Source: Pseudomonas sp. JAI120 (lineage in GTDB: Bacteria > Pseudomonadota > Gammaproteobacteria > Pseudomonadales > Pseudomonadaceae). From it: a stretch of 64,000 bases of DNA. A program made the position numbers and the translations under genes. The notes below the pieces were generated by a model. It was not told the origin of the DNA. It made no database searches and saw nothing but the letters and a program-made list of their open reading frames with translations. Location: the NCBI RefSeq assembly GCF_014207255.1, contig NZ_JACHCZ010000007.1:1-64000 (forward strand). Direction: 5' to 3'. Position 1 is the first letter of the stretch. Each line of letters starts with the position of its first letter. This document shows positions 44,443 to 54,500 of the stretch, piece by piece.

Positions 44443-45552
44443 ATGACCCCGATTCAACGCAAAAAATGGATCGTCGCTCACTCCACGCGAGCGGGCGCGC
44501 CCCAGCATGAAGTCGAAACCAACCGCGCGTTGGCCCGATGGCTGGCGCAGATACTGGGGCTCAAATTCGGCGGCAGTTATGACCCACAAAAGCATGCCGG
44601 CTGTGAACTTTACCTGCTGCCCACGCAGACTCTGGTAGGTCCTGCCCAGGCACGCGAACTTCACGTCAGCGGTCCGGCGGACCTGTGGGGCGGTTATGTC
44701 GATCACGACTTTATCTGCACCAAGGCCATCAGCCATGGGCTGCTATGCCCCGAAGCGAAAGCCCCCGAAGGCTGGTCGCCGTTATTCTGCGAGCGTGTAC
44801 GCGATGTTGTGCTGGCGGGTCTCAGCGTATTTGCCTTGGAGGATGCACGACCTGCCGCCGAACGCCTGCTGTACAACGGGCCGATCCGCCTGAAACCGGT
44901 GCATGCCTGCGCCGGGCGCGGCCAGGAAGTTATCCACAGCCTGGATGAGTTCGAGGCTGTGCTGGCGCGCCCCGAAGCGGTCCGAATGTTCAGCGAAGGC
45001 GTCGTGCTGGAACAAGACCTGCACGATGTGGTCACCCATAGTGTGGGCCAGAGTTTTATCGGCGATCACGTCATCAGCTACTGCGGCGAGCAATACCTGA
45101 CCCAGGACGGACAGGGCGAGGAGGTCTACGGTGGCTCCAACCTGCTGGTGGTGCCTGGCGGTTATGACGATTTGCTCAAGCTCGAGCTGCCCGGCGACGT
45201 GCGCCAAGCCATCGAGCAAGCCCAGGTCTTCGACGCGGCCGCCGATGAGGCCTACCCGGGTTTCTACGCGTCTCGGCGCAACTACGACATCGCCCAGGGC
45301 CTGGACAGCGACGGCCAGCGCCGCAGCGGCGTGCTCGAGCAATCCTGGCGCATGGGCGGCGCCAGCAGCGCGGAAGTCGCGGCGCTGCAGAGTTTTATCA
45401 ACCACCCGGGCCTGAAAGCGATTCATGTGTCCTCGGTAGAAACCTACGTGGACCAGGCGTTGCCCGCGGATGCCATCGAGGTGTACCGAGGCCCGGCCGA
45501 AAACAGCGACTTTCTTCTCAAGTATGTGACGGTTGAATCTTATGACGGCTAG
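44443..45552 (+). CDS. DUF3182 family protein, ATP-grasp-like
   Basis: A 369-residue protein of the DUF3182 family, sometimes labelled biotin carboxylase-like. The middle has a glycine-rich loop after a basic strand (IRLKPVHACAGRGQEV), VVLEQDLHDVVTHSVGQ, and near the C terminus RRNYDIAQGLDSDGQ, which together look like an ATP-grasp nucleotide and metal site. The reaction is unknown. The start at 44443 has AGGGGG upstream. Its last 11 bases overlap the next hydrolase gene, so the products probably act together. Confidence 0.75.
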   Translation: MTPIQRKKWIVAHSTRAGAPQHEVETNRALARWLAQILGLKFGGSYDPQKHAGCELYLLPTQTLVGPAQARELHVSGPADLWGGYVDHDFICTKAISHGLLCPEAKAPEGWSPLFCERVRDVVLAGLSVFALEDARPAAERLLYNGPIRLKPVHACAGRGQEVIHSLDEFEAVLARPEAVRMFSEGVVLEQDLHDVVTHSVGQSFIGDHVISYCGEQYLTQDGQGEEVYGGSNLLVVPGGYDDLLKLELPGDVRQAIEQAQVFDAAADEAYPGFYASRRNYDIAQGLDSDGQRRSGVLEQSWRMGGASSAEVAALQSFINHPGLKAIHVSSVETYVDQALPADAIEVYRGPAENSDFLLKYVTVESYDG

Positions 45553-46297
45553 AAGCGAAAGCATTGCAATCGACATCGACGACGAACAGATGAGCGGCAC
45601 GTTCCTGAGTCCGAAATCCAAAGTGCCAGGTGTGTTGTTTGTGCACGGCTGGGGCGGTAGCCAGGAGCGTGACCTGGAACGCGCCAAAGGTATCGCCGGC
45701 CTGGGATGTGTGTGCCTGACGTTCGATCTGCGTGGCCACGCCGGCACGGGTATCCCGCTGTCCCGCGTCACCCGTGAAGACAACCTGCGCGATCTGCTCG
45801 CGGCCTACGACCGACTGCTCTCGCACCCGGCCATCGACACCTCGGCGGTGGCGGTGGTGGGCACCAGCTACGGGGGTTACCTGGCGGCGATCCTGACATC
45901 GTTGCGCCCTGTGCGCTGGCTGGCACTGCGTGTGCCGGCGCTGTACCGCGACGATGAATGGCTCAAGCCCAAGCGTGACTTGGACAAAATGGACTTGATG
46001 GACTATCGCAGCACGCTGGTGCGCGCCGAGACCAATCGCGCCTTGCACGCCTGCTCGGCATTCACTGGCGATGTGCTGATCGTCGAATCGGAAACCGACG
46101 ACCATGTGCCCCACGCCACCATCATGAGCTACCGCGCGGCCTGCCAGCAGACCCATTCCCTGACTCACCGCATCATCGACGGTGCCGACCATTCCCTTAG
46201 CGACCCCGTGTCCCAGCAGGCTTACACCTCGATCCTGGTGGACTGGATCACCGAGATGGTGGTGGGCGAGCGGTTGAGCATCATCCAATCTCAGTAA
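45542..46297 (+). CDS. alpha/beta hydrolase coupled to DUF3182
   Basis: A 251-residue serine hydrolase of the dienelactone hydrolase/peptidase-like type. The triad is Ser109 (VGTSYGGYLAA), Asp187 (ESETDDHVP) and His217 (GADHSLSD). VLFVHGWGGSQERD provides the oxyanion hole. No signal peptide is seen. It starts inside the DUF3182 gene (ATG 45542), and a TTG at 45533 is possible. The substrate is unknown; a hydrolase next to an ATP-grasp protein could act on the same peptide- or amide-like compound. Confidence 0.8.
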   Translation: MTARSESIAIDIDDEQMSGTFLSPKSKVPGVLFVHGWGGSQERDLERAKGIAGLGCVCLTFDLRGHAGTGIPLSRVTREDNLRDLLAAYDRLLSHPAIDTSAVAVVGTSYGGYLAAILTSLRPVRWLALRVPALYRDDEWLKPKRDLDKMDLMDYRSTLVRAETNRALHACSAFTGDVLIVESETDDHVPHATIMSYRAACQQTHSLTHRIIDGADHSLSDPVSQQAYTSILVDWITEMVVGERLSIIQSQ

Positions 46298-46302
46298 CGC
46301 GA

Positions 46303-47259
46303 TCATGCCGGTGTTTTCTTCACCCGTAACGCCTTGGCTTTGGCCTCGACACCGAGGTACATCACCAGGGCGATCAGCAGCGGCAGGATAAAGTAGATGG
46401 CCCTATAGGCGATCAGCCCGGCCAGCAAACTGCCGCGCGACGCCTCATGTTGCAGCAGGGCGATAAACACCGCTTCCAGTACCCCGAGCCCGGCCGGGAT
46501 ATGGGTGATAACACCGGCGATCGCGCTGATCAGCAGCACGCCCAGCACCAGCGGGTAGTCCAGTTTGGCGGGCAACAATGTGAAAATCACCGCAGCCATC
46601 AGCGACCAGTTCAACGCGCCCAATGCCAACTGCAGGCACGCCATGCGCAGTGACGGCAGATTGATCTCGATCCCCCGAATCGACCACGCACGCTTTTTCG
46701 AGAACTGGCACGCCGCCAGGTAACCAAGGCTGGCCAGGACCAACAACACGCCAACTCCCTGCAAGGCGCCGCTGCTCAGTTTCCAGCCTGGCGGCATGGT
46801 CACCAGGCCGCTGCTGAACACCACCCCGGCCAAGGCCATATAGCCAAACCAATTGGTGGCCAGGCTCAGGCCGAGGATCTTGGCGATATTGCCGGTGCTC
46901 ACCCCCAGCCGCGAATACAGCCGATAGCGCATGGCGATCCCGCCGACCCAGGCACTCAGGTTCAGATTGAACGCATAGCTGATGATCCCGACCGGCAGAA
47001 TCTGCTTCCAGCGCAGCGGTTGGCGAATGTAGGTGCGGCCGATCAAGTCGAAGCAGGCGTAGACGATAAAGCTGCACAACGTCAGCGTGCCCGCGATCAG
47101 CAGGGTGCGCAGCTTGAAATCGCCCAGGGTCTGGAATACTTCGCTCCAGTCGATACGCCTTGCAAGCAGGGTGAACAGCACGATCAGCAGCAGGAAGAAC
47201 GCCACGGTCAGCGGTTTCTTCCAGCGCTTGAAGCGTGAACCGTTAGCTTCAGATGTCAT
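46303..47259 (-). CDS. ybhN: lysylphosphatidylglycerol synthase transmembrane-type protein, YbhN family
   Basis: A 318-residue membrane protein of the UPF0104 family with about eight hydrophobic segments, the first PLTVAFFLLLIVLFTLLA. Conserved polar patches include AFNLNLSAWVGGIAMRYRLY and THIPAGLGVLEAVF, as in the membrane part of MprF. No soluble synthase domain is present, so it is more likely a lipid flippase or helper. In E. coli ybhN follows clsB, as here. Its ATG at 47259 overlaps the clsB stop by 11 bases. Confidence 0.85.
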   Translation of the reverse strand: MTSEANGSRFKRWKKPLTVAFFLLLIVLFTLLARRIDWSEVFQTLGDFKLRTLLIAGTLTLCSFIVYACFDLIGRTYIRQPLRWKQILPVGIISYAFNLNLSAWVGGIAMRYRLYSRLGVSTGNIAKILGLSLATNWFGYMALAGVVFSSGLVTMPPGWKLSSGALQGVGVLLVLASLGYLAACQFSKKRAWSIRGIEINLPSLRMACLQLALGALNWSLMAAVIFTLLPAKLDYPLVLGVLLISAIAGVITHIPAGLGVLEAVFIALLQHEASRGSLLAGLIAYRAIYFILPLLIALVMYLGVEAKAKALRVKKTPA

Positions 47260-48511
47260 GGGTTCGAGCCTCAAAGGGTTTCAACCGTGGCTTGTGCGCC
47301 GGCAACCAGCCCGTCAGCGCGGGGAAGTGGCGCATCACATGGAACACCAGGAAACCGACGGTCAATCGCCATAGCCACAGGCGCGGCTTGCGGTTTTCCG
47401 GCATGGTCTGGCAATGCTCCTTGGCGAGTACGTCCAGACGTTCGTACAGCTGCTGATTGAACGCCCGGTCACGAATCAGCACGTTGGCCTCCAGGTTCAG
47501 CGACAGGCTCAACGGGTCGAGGTTGCTCGAACCCACGGTGCTCCACTCGTCATCCACCAGCGCGACCTTGCCGTGCAGCGGGCGCTGGCAATATTCATGA
47601 ATCACCACGCCATCCTTGAGCAGGTAGTCGTAGAGCATGCGCGCGGCCAGCTTGGCCAGCAGCACATCGGGCTGGCCCTGCATGATCAATTGCACCTTTA
47701 CGCCACGGCGCGCCGCGTTGCGAATCTCGCGCAGCAGGCGGTAACCGGGGAAAAAGTAGGCATTGGCAATCACCGCGCGTTGTTGGGCTTTGCTCAGGGC
47801 ATGGATATACGCCTCTTCAATGTCGTCGCGGTGTTGCAGATTGTCGCGGTAAATCAGGCGCACCAGGCCGTCGCCTGTATCGGTCGGCCAAGGCGATGGC
47901 CGTTGCTGGCGCCGTCGCCAACCGCGCCGCGTGCGCACCTGGCGCCCGCTTTGGGCGAGGGCAAAATGATGCAGGTCGGCCACCGCCGGGCCTATCACCT
48001 GCACCGCGTAATCCTGTTTGGCTTCTGGGCCAAAATCCCCCAAATGGTCGGCAGAAAAATTGATTCCGCCGATAAACGCCACCTTGGCGTCCACCACCAC
48101 GATCTTGCGGTGCAGGCGCCGAAACCAGTTGGTACGAATCCCCAGAGTCTTTGACGCGGGATCAAACATTTGCACCATGACGCCGGCGTCAGCCAGTTCG
48201 CTCAGGAACAACGGGCTCAGCTCGCCGCAACCAAAACCGTCGAGGCTGACCACTACCTTCACGCCACGTTGCGCAGCCTCGATCAGGATGCCTTGCAGCT
48301 CATGGCCGACCTTGTCCTCGAAAAGGATAAAGGTCTCCAACAGGATCTCGCGCTGGGCCTGGCGCAGGGCCTCGAACACTTGGGGGAAATAGGCTTCGCC
48401 GTTCTCCAGCAATTCGATCTGGTTGCCGCTCTGCCAGCCGTAATCGAGGTCACGAGCCTTGGCATCATCCGGCGGCTGGTCGGTGGAAATATGCTCGACC
48501 GCAACGTTCAT
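47249..48511 (-). CDS. clsB: cardiolipin synthase B
   Basis: A 420-residue phospholipase D superfamily enzyme that makes cardiolipin from phosphatidylglycerol. The two HKD motifs are His134-Lys136-Asp141 (HRKIVVVDAKVAFIGGIN) and His313-Lys315-Asp320 (HGKVALVDDEWSTVGSSN). Unlike ClsA it lacks two N-terminal membrane helices; a C-terminal hydrophobic stretch (LWLWRLTVGFLVFHVM) is seen. It is the middle gene of ybhP-clsB-ybhN, and the ATG overlaps the ybhP stop in ATGA. Confidence 0.92.
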   Translation of the reverse strand: MNVAVEHISTDQPPDDAKARDLDYGWQSGNQIELLENGEAYFPQVFEALRQAQREILLETFILFEDKVGHELQGILIEAAQRGVKVVVSLDGFGCGELSPLFLSELADAGVMVQMFDPASKTLGIRTNWFRRLHRKIVVVDAKVAFIGGINFSADHLGDFGPEAKQDYAVQVIGPAVADLHHFALAQSGRQVRTRRGWRRRQQRPSPWPTDTGDGLVRLIYRDNLQHRDDIEEAYIHALSKAQQRAVIANAYFFPGYRLLREIRNAARRGVKVQLIMQGQPDVLLAKLAARMLYDYLLKDGVVIHEYCQRPLHGKVALVDDEWSTVGSSNLDPLSLSLNLEANVLIRDRAFNQQLYERLDVLAKEHCQTMPENRKPRLWLWRLTVGFLVFHVMRHFPALTGWLPAHKPRLKPFEARTHDI

Positions 48512-49287
48512 AGCTCAATCTCCACCGACAGCGGCACATGGTCTGACAAATGGGACCAGGGGCGGGAGGTCAGCACCCGCGGGTTATGAATCTTCAAGTT
48601 GCGCACATAAATGCGGTCCAGCGGCAACAGCGGCAGGCGGGCCGGGAAGGTGCGCGCGGGTTTGCCGTGGGCGTGCACGGAGACTTCCTGCAGGCCGCTT
48701 TGGCTCAGGTCGGCGCGTTGGCGCCAGTCATTGAAATCACCGGCAACCACCAACGGCGCATCCGCCGGGATCTCGCTGATACGTTGCTCCAACAAGCGCA
48801 ATTGTTGCTGGCGATGCACCTCGCGCAAGCCCAGATGGATACAGATCGCATGCACCTCCTGCCCGGTACCGGGCAGGCGCAGCACACAATGCAGCAGGCC
48901 GCGGTTTTCATGGCCGCTTTGGGAAATGTCGAGGTTGTCGTAACTCACGATCTGGAATTTCGACAGCAACGCATTGCCGTGGTCGCCATGGGGGTAGACC
49001 GCGTTGCGCCCGTAGGCGAACTGCGGCCAGATGCTGTCGGCGAGGAACTCGTACTGCGGCATGTTCGGCCAGTCACTGTAACGCTGGGGATGGCGCTCGT
49101 GGGTGCCATGGATTTCCTGCAGAAACACCATATCAGCGCCCACACTGCGCACCGCTTCGCGCAGCTCGGGCAGGATGAAACGCCGGTTCAAGGCGGTGAA
49201 GCCCTTGTGGATATTGACCGTCAGCACCGTGAAGCGAGTGATGGCGACGCTAGGGGTAATGGGCACCCAGTCGGGGATCGCAGCCAT
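48508..49287 (-). CDS. ybhP: endonuclease/exonuclease/phosphatase family protein YbhP
   Basis: A 259-residue protein of the DNase I/sphingomyelinase-like fold. Metal and catalytic positions are visible in FLQEIHGTHERH (Glu), VVAGDFNDWR (Asp, Asn), and SDHVPLSVEIE (Asp-His) at the C terminus. The DNA or lipid target is unknown, but its operon with clsB suggests a phosphodiester in membrane lipid metabolism. AGGAG precedes the ATG at 49287. It is divergent from the MscS channel gene. Confidence 0.87.
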   Translation of the reverse strand: MAAIPDWVPITPSVAITRFTVLTVNIHKGFTALNRRFILPELREAVRSVGADMVFLQEIHGTHERHPQRYSDWPNMPQYEFLADSIWPQFAYGRNAVYPHGDHGNALLSKFQIVSYDNLDISQSGHENRGLLHCVLRLPGTGQEVHAICIHLGLREVHRQQQLRLLEQRISEIPADAPLVVAGDFNDWRQRADLSQSGLQEVSVHAHGKPARTFPARLPLLPLDRIYVRNLKIHNPRVLTSRPWSHLSDHVPLSVEIEL

Positions 49288-49475
49288 GATTGCTCCTGTG
49301 AAAGGGTGGGGGCTTTACCCCCGTTTATGGCTGACTGCGATTTTTGGCCGAAAGTTTCCATCGTCCTACAGGCGGCATAAACCCATTTGGATCAGTACCC
49401 GCCAATCAAGCAGGGGAACGATCAAGGCTCAAACCCGTCAGTTCCTTACAGACCCTTCTGAAGGAGCCCGGTGTT

Positions 49476-51581
49476 TTGCTGAATTTCAAGACTGCATTAC
49501 TGCTCGGCGCGCTGCTTTTCTGCGGCAGCGACGCACTGCAAGCCGCGGCCACCGCGCCGGAAGCCGAAGCGCCGGCCAAACCCGAGTTGCTGGTGGAGGG
49601 CGGACTGCTGGGTGCCATCAGTTCCAGCATCGATGATGTGCAGAACAAGCTCGACCTCAATCAGAACCTCGTTGATGCCTGGCGCCTGCGCGCGGACCGC
49701 GCGGCAGATGAGGTCGGCCGGTTGGTTGACCAGACGTCGGAGCGTTCGCCGTGGAGCGTGGCCGGCGACTTCCTGCTGCTGTCCGGGGTGTGGGTCGGTG
49801 CCTTCGTGGGGTTGACGCTGCTGGGGCGGTTTATCGTGCTGCGCCTGAGTCGCCGTCCTTTCATCGAACGACGGGGGCGCCTGCAAGGCGTGCTGGGTTA
49901 TGTGGTGCCCTACACGATCCCGGCGCTGATCTGCCTGCCGTTGACACTCTACGTCAGCCACTTTTTACCCACCTCGATAGGCCGTGCGCTGGCGCTGTGT
50001 TTTGCCTACGCCACCAGCAGCGGCATCTTTTCCACCTCCATGCTGCTGTGCGTCATCGTCATGTTCAATGTCGGCCACAAGCGGCCGGCGGTGCAGATCA
50101 TTCGCGACTACTGCCCCAAGCCGCTGTTCCTGATCGGCTTCCTCGCGGCCCTCAGCGACGCCCTGACCAGCCCGCAGATTGCGCGTCAGCTCGGCGGTAA
50201 TATCACCAGCAGTATCGCGGTGTTTACCGGCCTGTTCGCCGCGGTGATCTTTGGCGTGCTGGTGGTGCGCCTGCGCCGTCCGGTGGCTCACCTGATCCGC
50301 AATCGACCGCTGGCCCAGCGCCTGAAACACCCGGCCTTGCAGCAGTCGCTGCGAATATTTTCCGGGCTGTGGTACTGGCCGATCTTATTGATGGTGCTGG
50401 TCTCGGCGATCAACCTGATCGGCGCCGGCGACGACAACCAGAAAGCCCTGCGCTGCGCGCTGTTCACCACGATCCTGTTGATCGGCACGGTGTTTCTCAG
50501 CACGGTGCTGCAACACTTGTTCAAGTCCCGCAGTCAGGTGGCGATCCAACGCAGCAGTGCTTACAAGGAGCGCTTTCTCAGCCTGTTGCACGCGATCTTG
50601 CGCATCGTCATGGCCATCGCCTTTATCGAAATCCTCGGGCGGATCTGGGGCGTGTCGCTGTTCGAATTTGCCCAGCGCAACTCGGTGGGCCGTGCGATCA
50701 GCGACTCCCTCAGCAGCATCGGCCTGATCCTGCTGATGACCTGGTTGTTCTGGGTGGTGCTGGACACGGCGATCCAGGAAGCGCTGAAACCGCCGGTGAA
50801 CAAACGCTCCAGCCGCCAGCCCAGCACCCGGGTGAAAACTATCCTGCCGCTGCTGCGCAATGCGGTGAAAATCATCCTGGTGGTGATCTGCGCAATCACT
50901 ACCATGGCCAATCTCGGCATCAACGTCGCGCCGCTGCTGGCGGGTGCCGGTGTGGTCGGCCTGGCGATTGGTTTCGGTTCCCAGCAACTGGTGCAGGACG
51001 TGATCACCGGCCTGTTCATCATCATCGAGGACACGCTGTCCATCGGCGACTGGGTGGTGCTCGACTCTGGCCACGCCGGCACCGTCGAAGGCCTGACCAT
51101 CCGCACCCTGCGCCTGCGTGACGGCAAAGGCTTTGTGCATTCGGTGCCGTTCGGGCAGATCAAGGCGGTCACCAACCAGTCGCGGCAATTTGCCTATGCG
51201 TTCTTCTCGGTGCAGTTCACCTACGACACTGATGTGGACAAGGCCGTGGAGCTGATCCGCGAGGCCGGGCAGTCGATTCGCGACGATGTGTTCCTCAAGT
51301 ACAACCTGCAAGGGCCGCTGGAGGTGTTTGGCGTCGACAAGATGGACCTCAATGGCGTGGTGCTCACGGCGCAGTTCCGTACCGTGTCCGGCGGGCAATA
51401 TGCGGTGAGCCGTGCGTTTAACCAGCGTTTGAAAAAGCTTGTGGATAACTGTGATGAAGTGCACTTCGCGCAGACTTATCCACAGCAGGTTTTGCTGCCA
51501 AAGCGCACAACCCAGGTGGATGAGCCGGAGGAAGAGATGCCGGCGTCGGTGGTGTTGACGGAGCAGCCCAGGCCTCAATGA
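49476..51581 (+). CDS. MscS-family mechanosensitive ion channel, large YbiO-like form
   Basis: About 701 residues. A signal peptide (FKTALLLGALLFCGSDALQAAA) leads a periplasmic segment with a short helical region, then about ten membrane segments. The MscS core has the pore helix LLAGAGVVGLAIGFGSQQLVQD followed by GLFIIIEDTLSIGDWV. A C-terminal cytosolic domain ends TYPQQVLLPKR. Such channels release solutes on hypo-osmotic shock. TTG 49476 is chosen because AAGGAG (49461-49466) is nine bases upstream and a signal peptide follows at once. An ATG at 49344 would put 44 unconserved residues in front. Confidence 0.83.
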   Translation: MLNFKTALLLGALLFCGSDALQAAATAPEAEAPAKPELLVEGGLLGAISSSIDDVQNKLDLNQNLVDAWRLRADRAADEVGRLVDQTSERSPWSVAGDFLLLSGVWVGAFVGLTLLGRFIVLRLSRRPFIERRGRLQGVLGYVVPYTIPALICLPLTLYVSHFLPTSIGRALALCFAYATSSGIFSTSMLLCVIVMFNVGHKRPAVQIIRDYCPKPLFLIGFLAALSDALTSPQIARQLGGNITSSIAVFTGLFAAVIFGVLVVRLRRPVAHLIRNRPLAQRLKHPALQQSLRIFSGLWYWPILLMVLVSAINLIGAGDDNQKALRCALFTTILLIGTVFLSTVLQHLFKSRSQVAIQRSSAYKERFLSLLHAILRIVMAIAFIEILGRIWGVSLFEFAQRNSVGRAISDSLSSIGLILLMTWLFWVVLDTAIQEALKPPVNKRSSRQPSTRVKTILPLLRNAVKIILVVICAITTMANLGINVAPLLAGAGVVGLAIGFGSQQLVQDVITGLFIIIEDTLSIGDWVVLDSGHAGTVEGLTIRTLRLRDGKGFVHSVPFGQIKAVTNQSRQFAYAFFSVQFTYDTDVDKAVELIREAGQSIRDDVFLKYNLQGPLEVFGVDKMDLNGVVLTAQFRTVSGGQYAVSRAFNQRLKKLVDNCDEVHFAQTYPQQVLLPKRTTQVDEPEEEMPASVVLTEQPRPQ

Positions 51582-51592
51582 GGCCTTCAAAT

Positions 51593-54500
51593 TCAGTGCC
51601 TGATCAACTTCTCCTGCACCGCCTGCTGATCCACATCCAGCAGTATCTGCTGCTTGCCGGCGACCATCACCGCCGCCGGCAACCCATCCCGATACACAAT
51701 TCGATTCCCACTCACCGCCGGCACCTTGCTGCCCGGCAACAGTGTGCCCACCAGGTTCAGCGGGTCAGCCCCGCACACGGCAATCAAACTCCCGTCATGA
51801 GGCCTGCGCCGCACTTCGCGCAGCAACGGGATCGCTTCGGGCAAGGCAAACTGCTCACCCGCCAGCCCGCTGACAAACCGCCCGCCACGAATCTCACCCC
51901 GCGCCTCCAGCCGATGGAACGTACGCAGCAATTCGCGCCAACTCGGCAACCAATCCGCCTCGCGCTCCAGCAAGCGCCAGAACACCACGCCATAACGGCG
52001 CAGCAAGGTCATCGCCACATGTTCCAGGGTTTCGGCCGAGTGCGGGCCGGCGGCGGTTGATGGGCGGCGAATCAGCGCCCAGCGCCCGGCATCGTCCATG
52101 CCGCCGATAAACGCCCCACGCCCGCGCCGACTGCTGCGCGCCTGGCGCTTGCTGGCCGGGGTGGTCAGGGCACGCAACCCGGCAAAGCTGTCGGCATTCA
52201 CCAGGCCGGCGCCGACCAGTTCCTGCAAGGCGGTTTCCAGTTCGCTGCGCAGCAGATGGGCTTCGTGCACGAGCTCATCGAAAAACAGCGCGCCGTGTTC
52301 ACGCAGGGCCAGGTGGACCTTTTGCGCCTTGAGCGACAGGGTCGTGCTGTCGGTGGGGTCGGTCAGCCCGCTCCACAATGCCACCTGGCTGCGCGGCAGC
52401 AGCACCACCGGCGTGCTGCGCAGGGCAATGGCGCCAGCCTTGTTGCTCAAGCGCGTCCATACCAGCTTGCCGCTGCGGCACAGGTCGTCGAGCCAGGTTG
52501 ATGAGTAATCCTTGATCCGTGCACTGAGCAGGTCACTGTCCCAGGCCGACGTGGCGGCGGCATACCCTTCGAACTGGCCGACAATCTGCGGCAACACGGC
52601 GCTGCCCTGGCCGCGCGTGCTCTCGGACAGGTGCTGCCAATCGAACAGGAAGCGCATGAAATCCTGCAGCGCCACCGGCTCGATTTCCCGGCGCAGGCGC
52701 TTGACCGTGTAGCGATGAATGCGCGCGAGCAGATGCCGTTCGCACCATTGTTCCTCAAGTGCGCCGGGGCTGAAGCGACCGCGCAGCACGTAGCCTTCCT
52801 GCTCCAGGCGGGCCAGCGCCTGGGTGATATCGCCCAGCGGCAAGGCCAGTGGCGCAGCGATCTCGATCAGGCGCTGGGGGCCGAAGCCACCGAGGCGCGC
52901 GCGCAGCAGTTCCACCAGCGCGTCGTCAAAGCTCCAGGGCTCATCGAAGCCGGGGAGCAGTGGCAAATTGTGGGGATAGATCGCCTGCAAACACCCCAGG
53001 CGTTCCACTGCGACCCACAGGCCGTTGGGCAATTGATAGGCGCGGCCACCTTTAGCCAGGGCCTGCAACCACTCGGCCCATTGCGGGGTGACCTCGTTGC
53101 TGGCGATGCACGCCAGGCTCATCAATGCCTCATGCATTTCATCCACGCCATGGGGCGCCGGCCAGGCCTCTTCGCACACGCCGGCGATGGCGTCCGCGTC
53201 CAGTGCGCCGAGGTCGTCGGTGCTCTGAGGGTCGCTCCAACGGCGGTTGAGCACGGCCTGGGTGCGGCGTTCTTCCAGCGGTGCATCGTCGAGAAAGGTG
53301 TAGGGGCGCGCGCTGAGGATTTCGGCAGCCATGGGCGAGGGCGCCGGCAGGTCGCGGCTGATCAACCGCACTTCGCCGCGCTCCATGCGCCGCAGCAAGG
53401 CAAGCCAGGCGTCGCTGTCCATGGCTTCGTGCAGGCAGTCGTCGAGGGTTTGCTCCACCAGCGGGTGCTCGGGCACTTCGCGTTCGCCGGCGAGGTTTTC
53501 CAGGCAGGCGATCTGGTCGGGGAACACGCTGGCGATCAGGTCTTCGCTCTTCATGCGCTGGATCTGCGGCGCCACTTTGCGCCCGGCGGTAAAGCGCGGC
53601 AGCGCCAGTGCCACGCCGGCGTTCCAGCGCCAGCGCACACCGAACAGCGGTGCATCCAGTACGGCCTGGATCAGCAGGTGTTCGGCACTGTTGCTGTTGA
53701 GGTAACGCCATACCTCATCGAGCTCGAAACTGTGGCTGGTGGACAGCGACAGCACGATCGCATTTTCACTGGCCGCCGCTTGCAGCTCAAAGTTGAAGGT
53801 GCGGCAAAAACGCTTGCGCAAGGCCAGGCCCCAGGCCCGGTTGACGCGGCTGCCGAACGGCGTGTGGATGATCAGTTGGGTACCGCCGGACTCGTCGAAA
53901 AACCGCTCCATGATCAACGTGTCCTGGGACGGCAACGCGCCGAGTGCCAGGCGCGCGCGGGCCAGGTAATCGAGGAGCTGTTCGGCGCTGGCGCGGTTCA
54001 GGCCGAGGGTGCCGGTAAGCCAGTCATGCGCCGGGTGCAGGTCGCCGGGGCTGGCGCTGAGCAGGCTGTCGAGTTGCCCCTGCAAACGTGCGACCGCGGC
54101 GGATAACTCATTGCTGCGCCCCGGCGCTTCACCGAGCCAGAACGGAATGGTCGGCGGTTGGCCGTGAGCGTCTTCGACCCGCACTTTGCCGGCTTCGACC
54201 CGCAAAATCCTGTAGGACGTATTACCGAGCTGGAAGATATCCCCGGCGATACTTTCCACTGCGAAATCTTCGTTGACGCTGCCGATATTCAGGCCCTGGG
54301 GCTCCAGCAACACGCTGTAGTCGGCGTTGTCGGGGATGGTGCCGCCGCTGGTTACGGCGGTCAGCTTGGCGCCACGGCGACCGCGCAGGGTGCGGGTCAG
54401 TGCGTCGCGGTGCAGGTACGCGCTGCGGATGCCCTGGCGGCCGTTGTAACCGTCGGCGAGCATCTGCAGCAGCGCCTGGTAGTGGCGTTCATCCAGGGTG

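Noticed and set aside
49344..49475. ATG start giving a 745-residue MscS protein
   Set aside because: The extra 44 residues are unlike any membrane or signal sequence and would bury the signal peptide. A Shine-Dalgarno is found only before the TTG at 49476.
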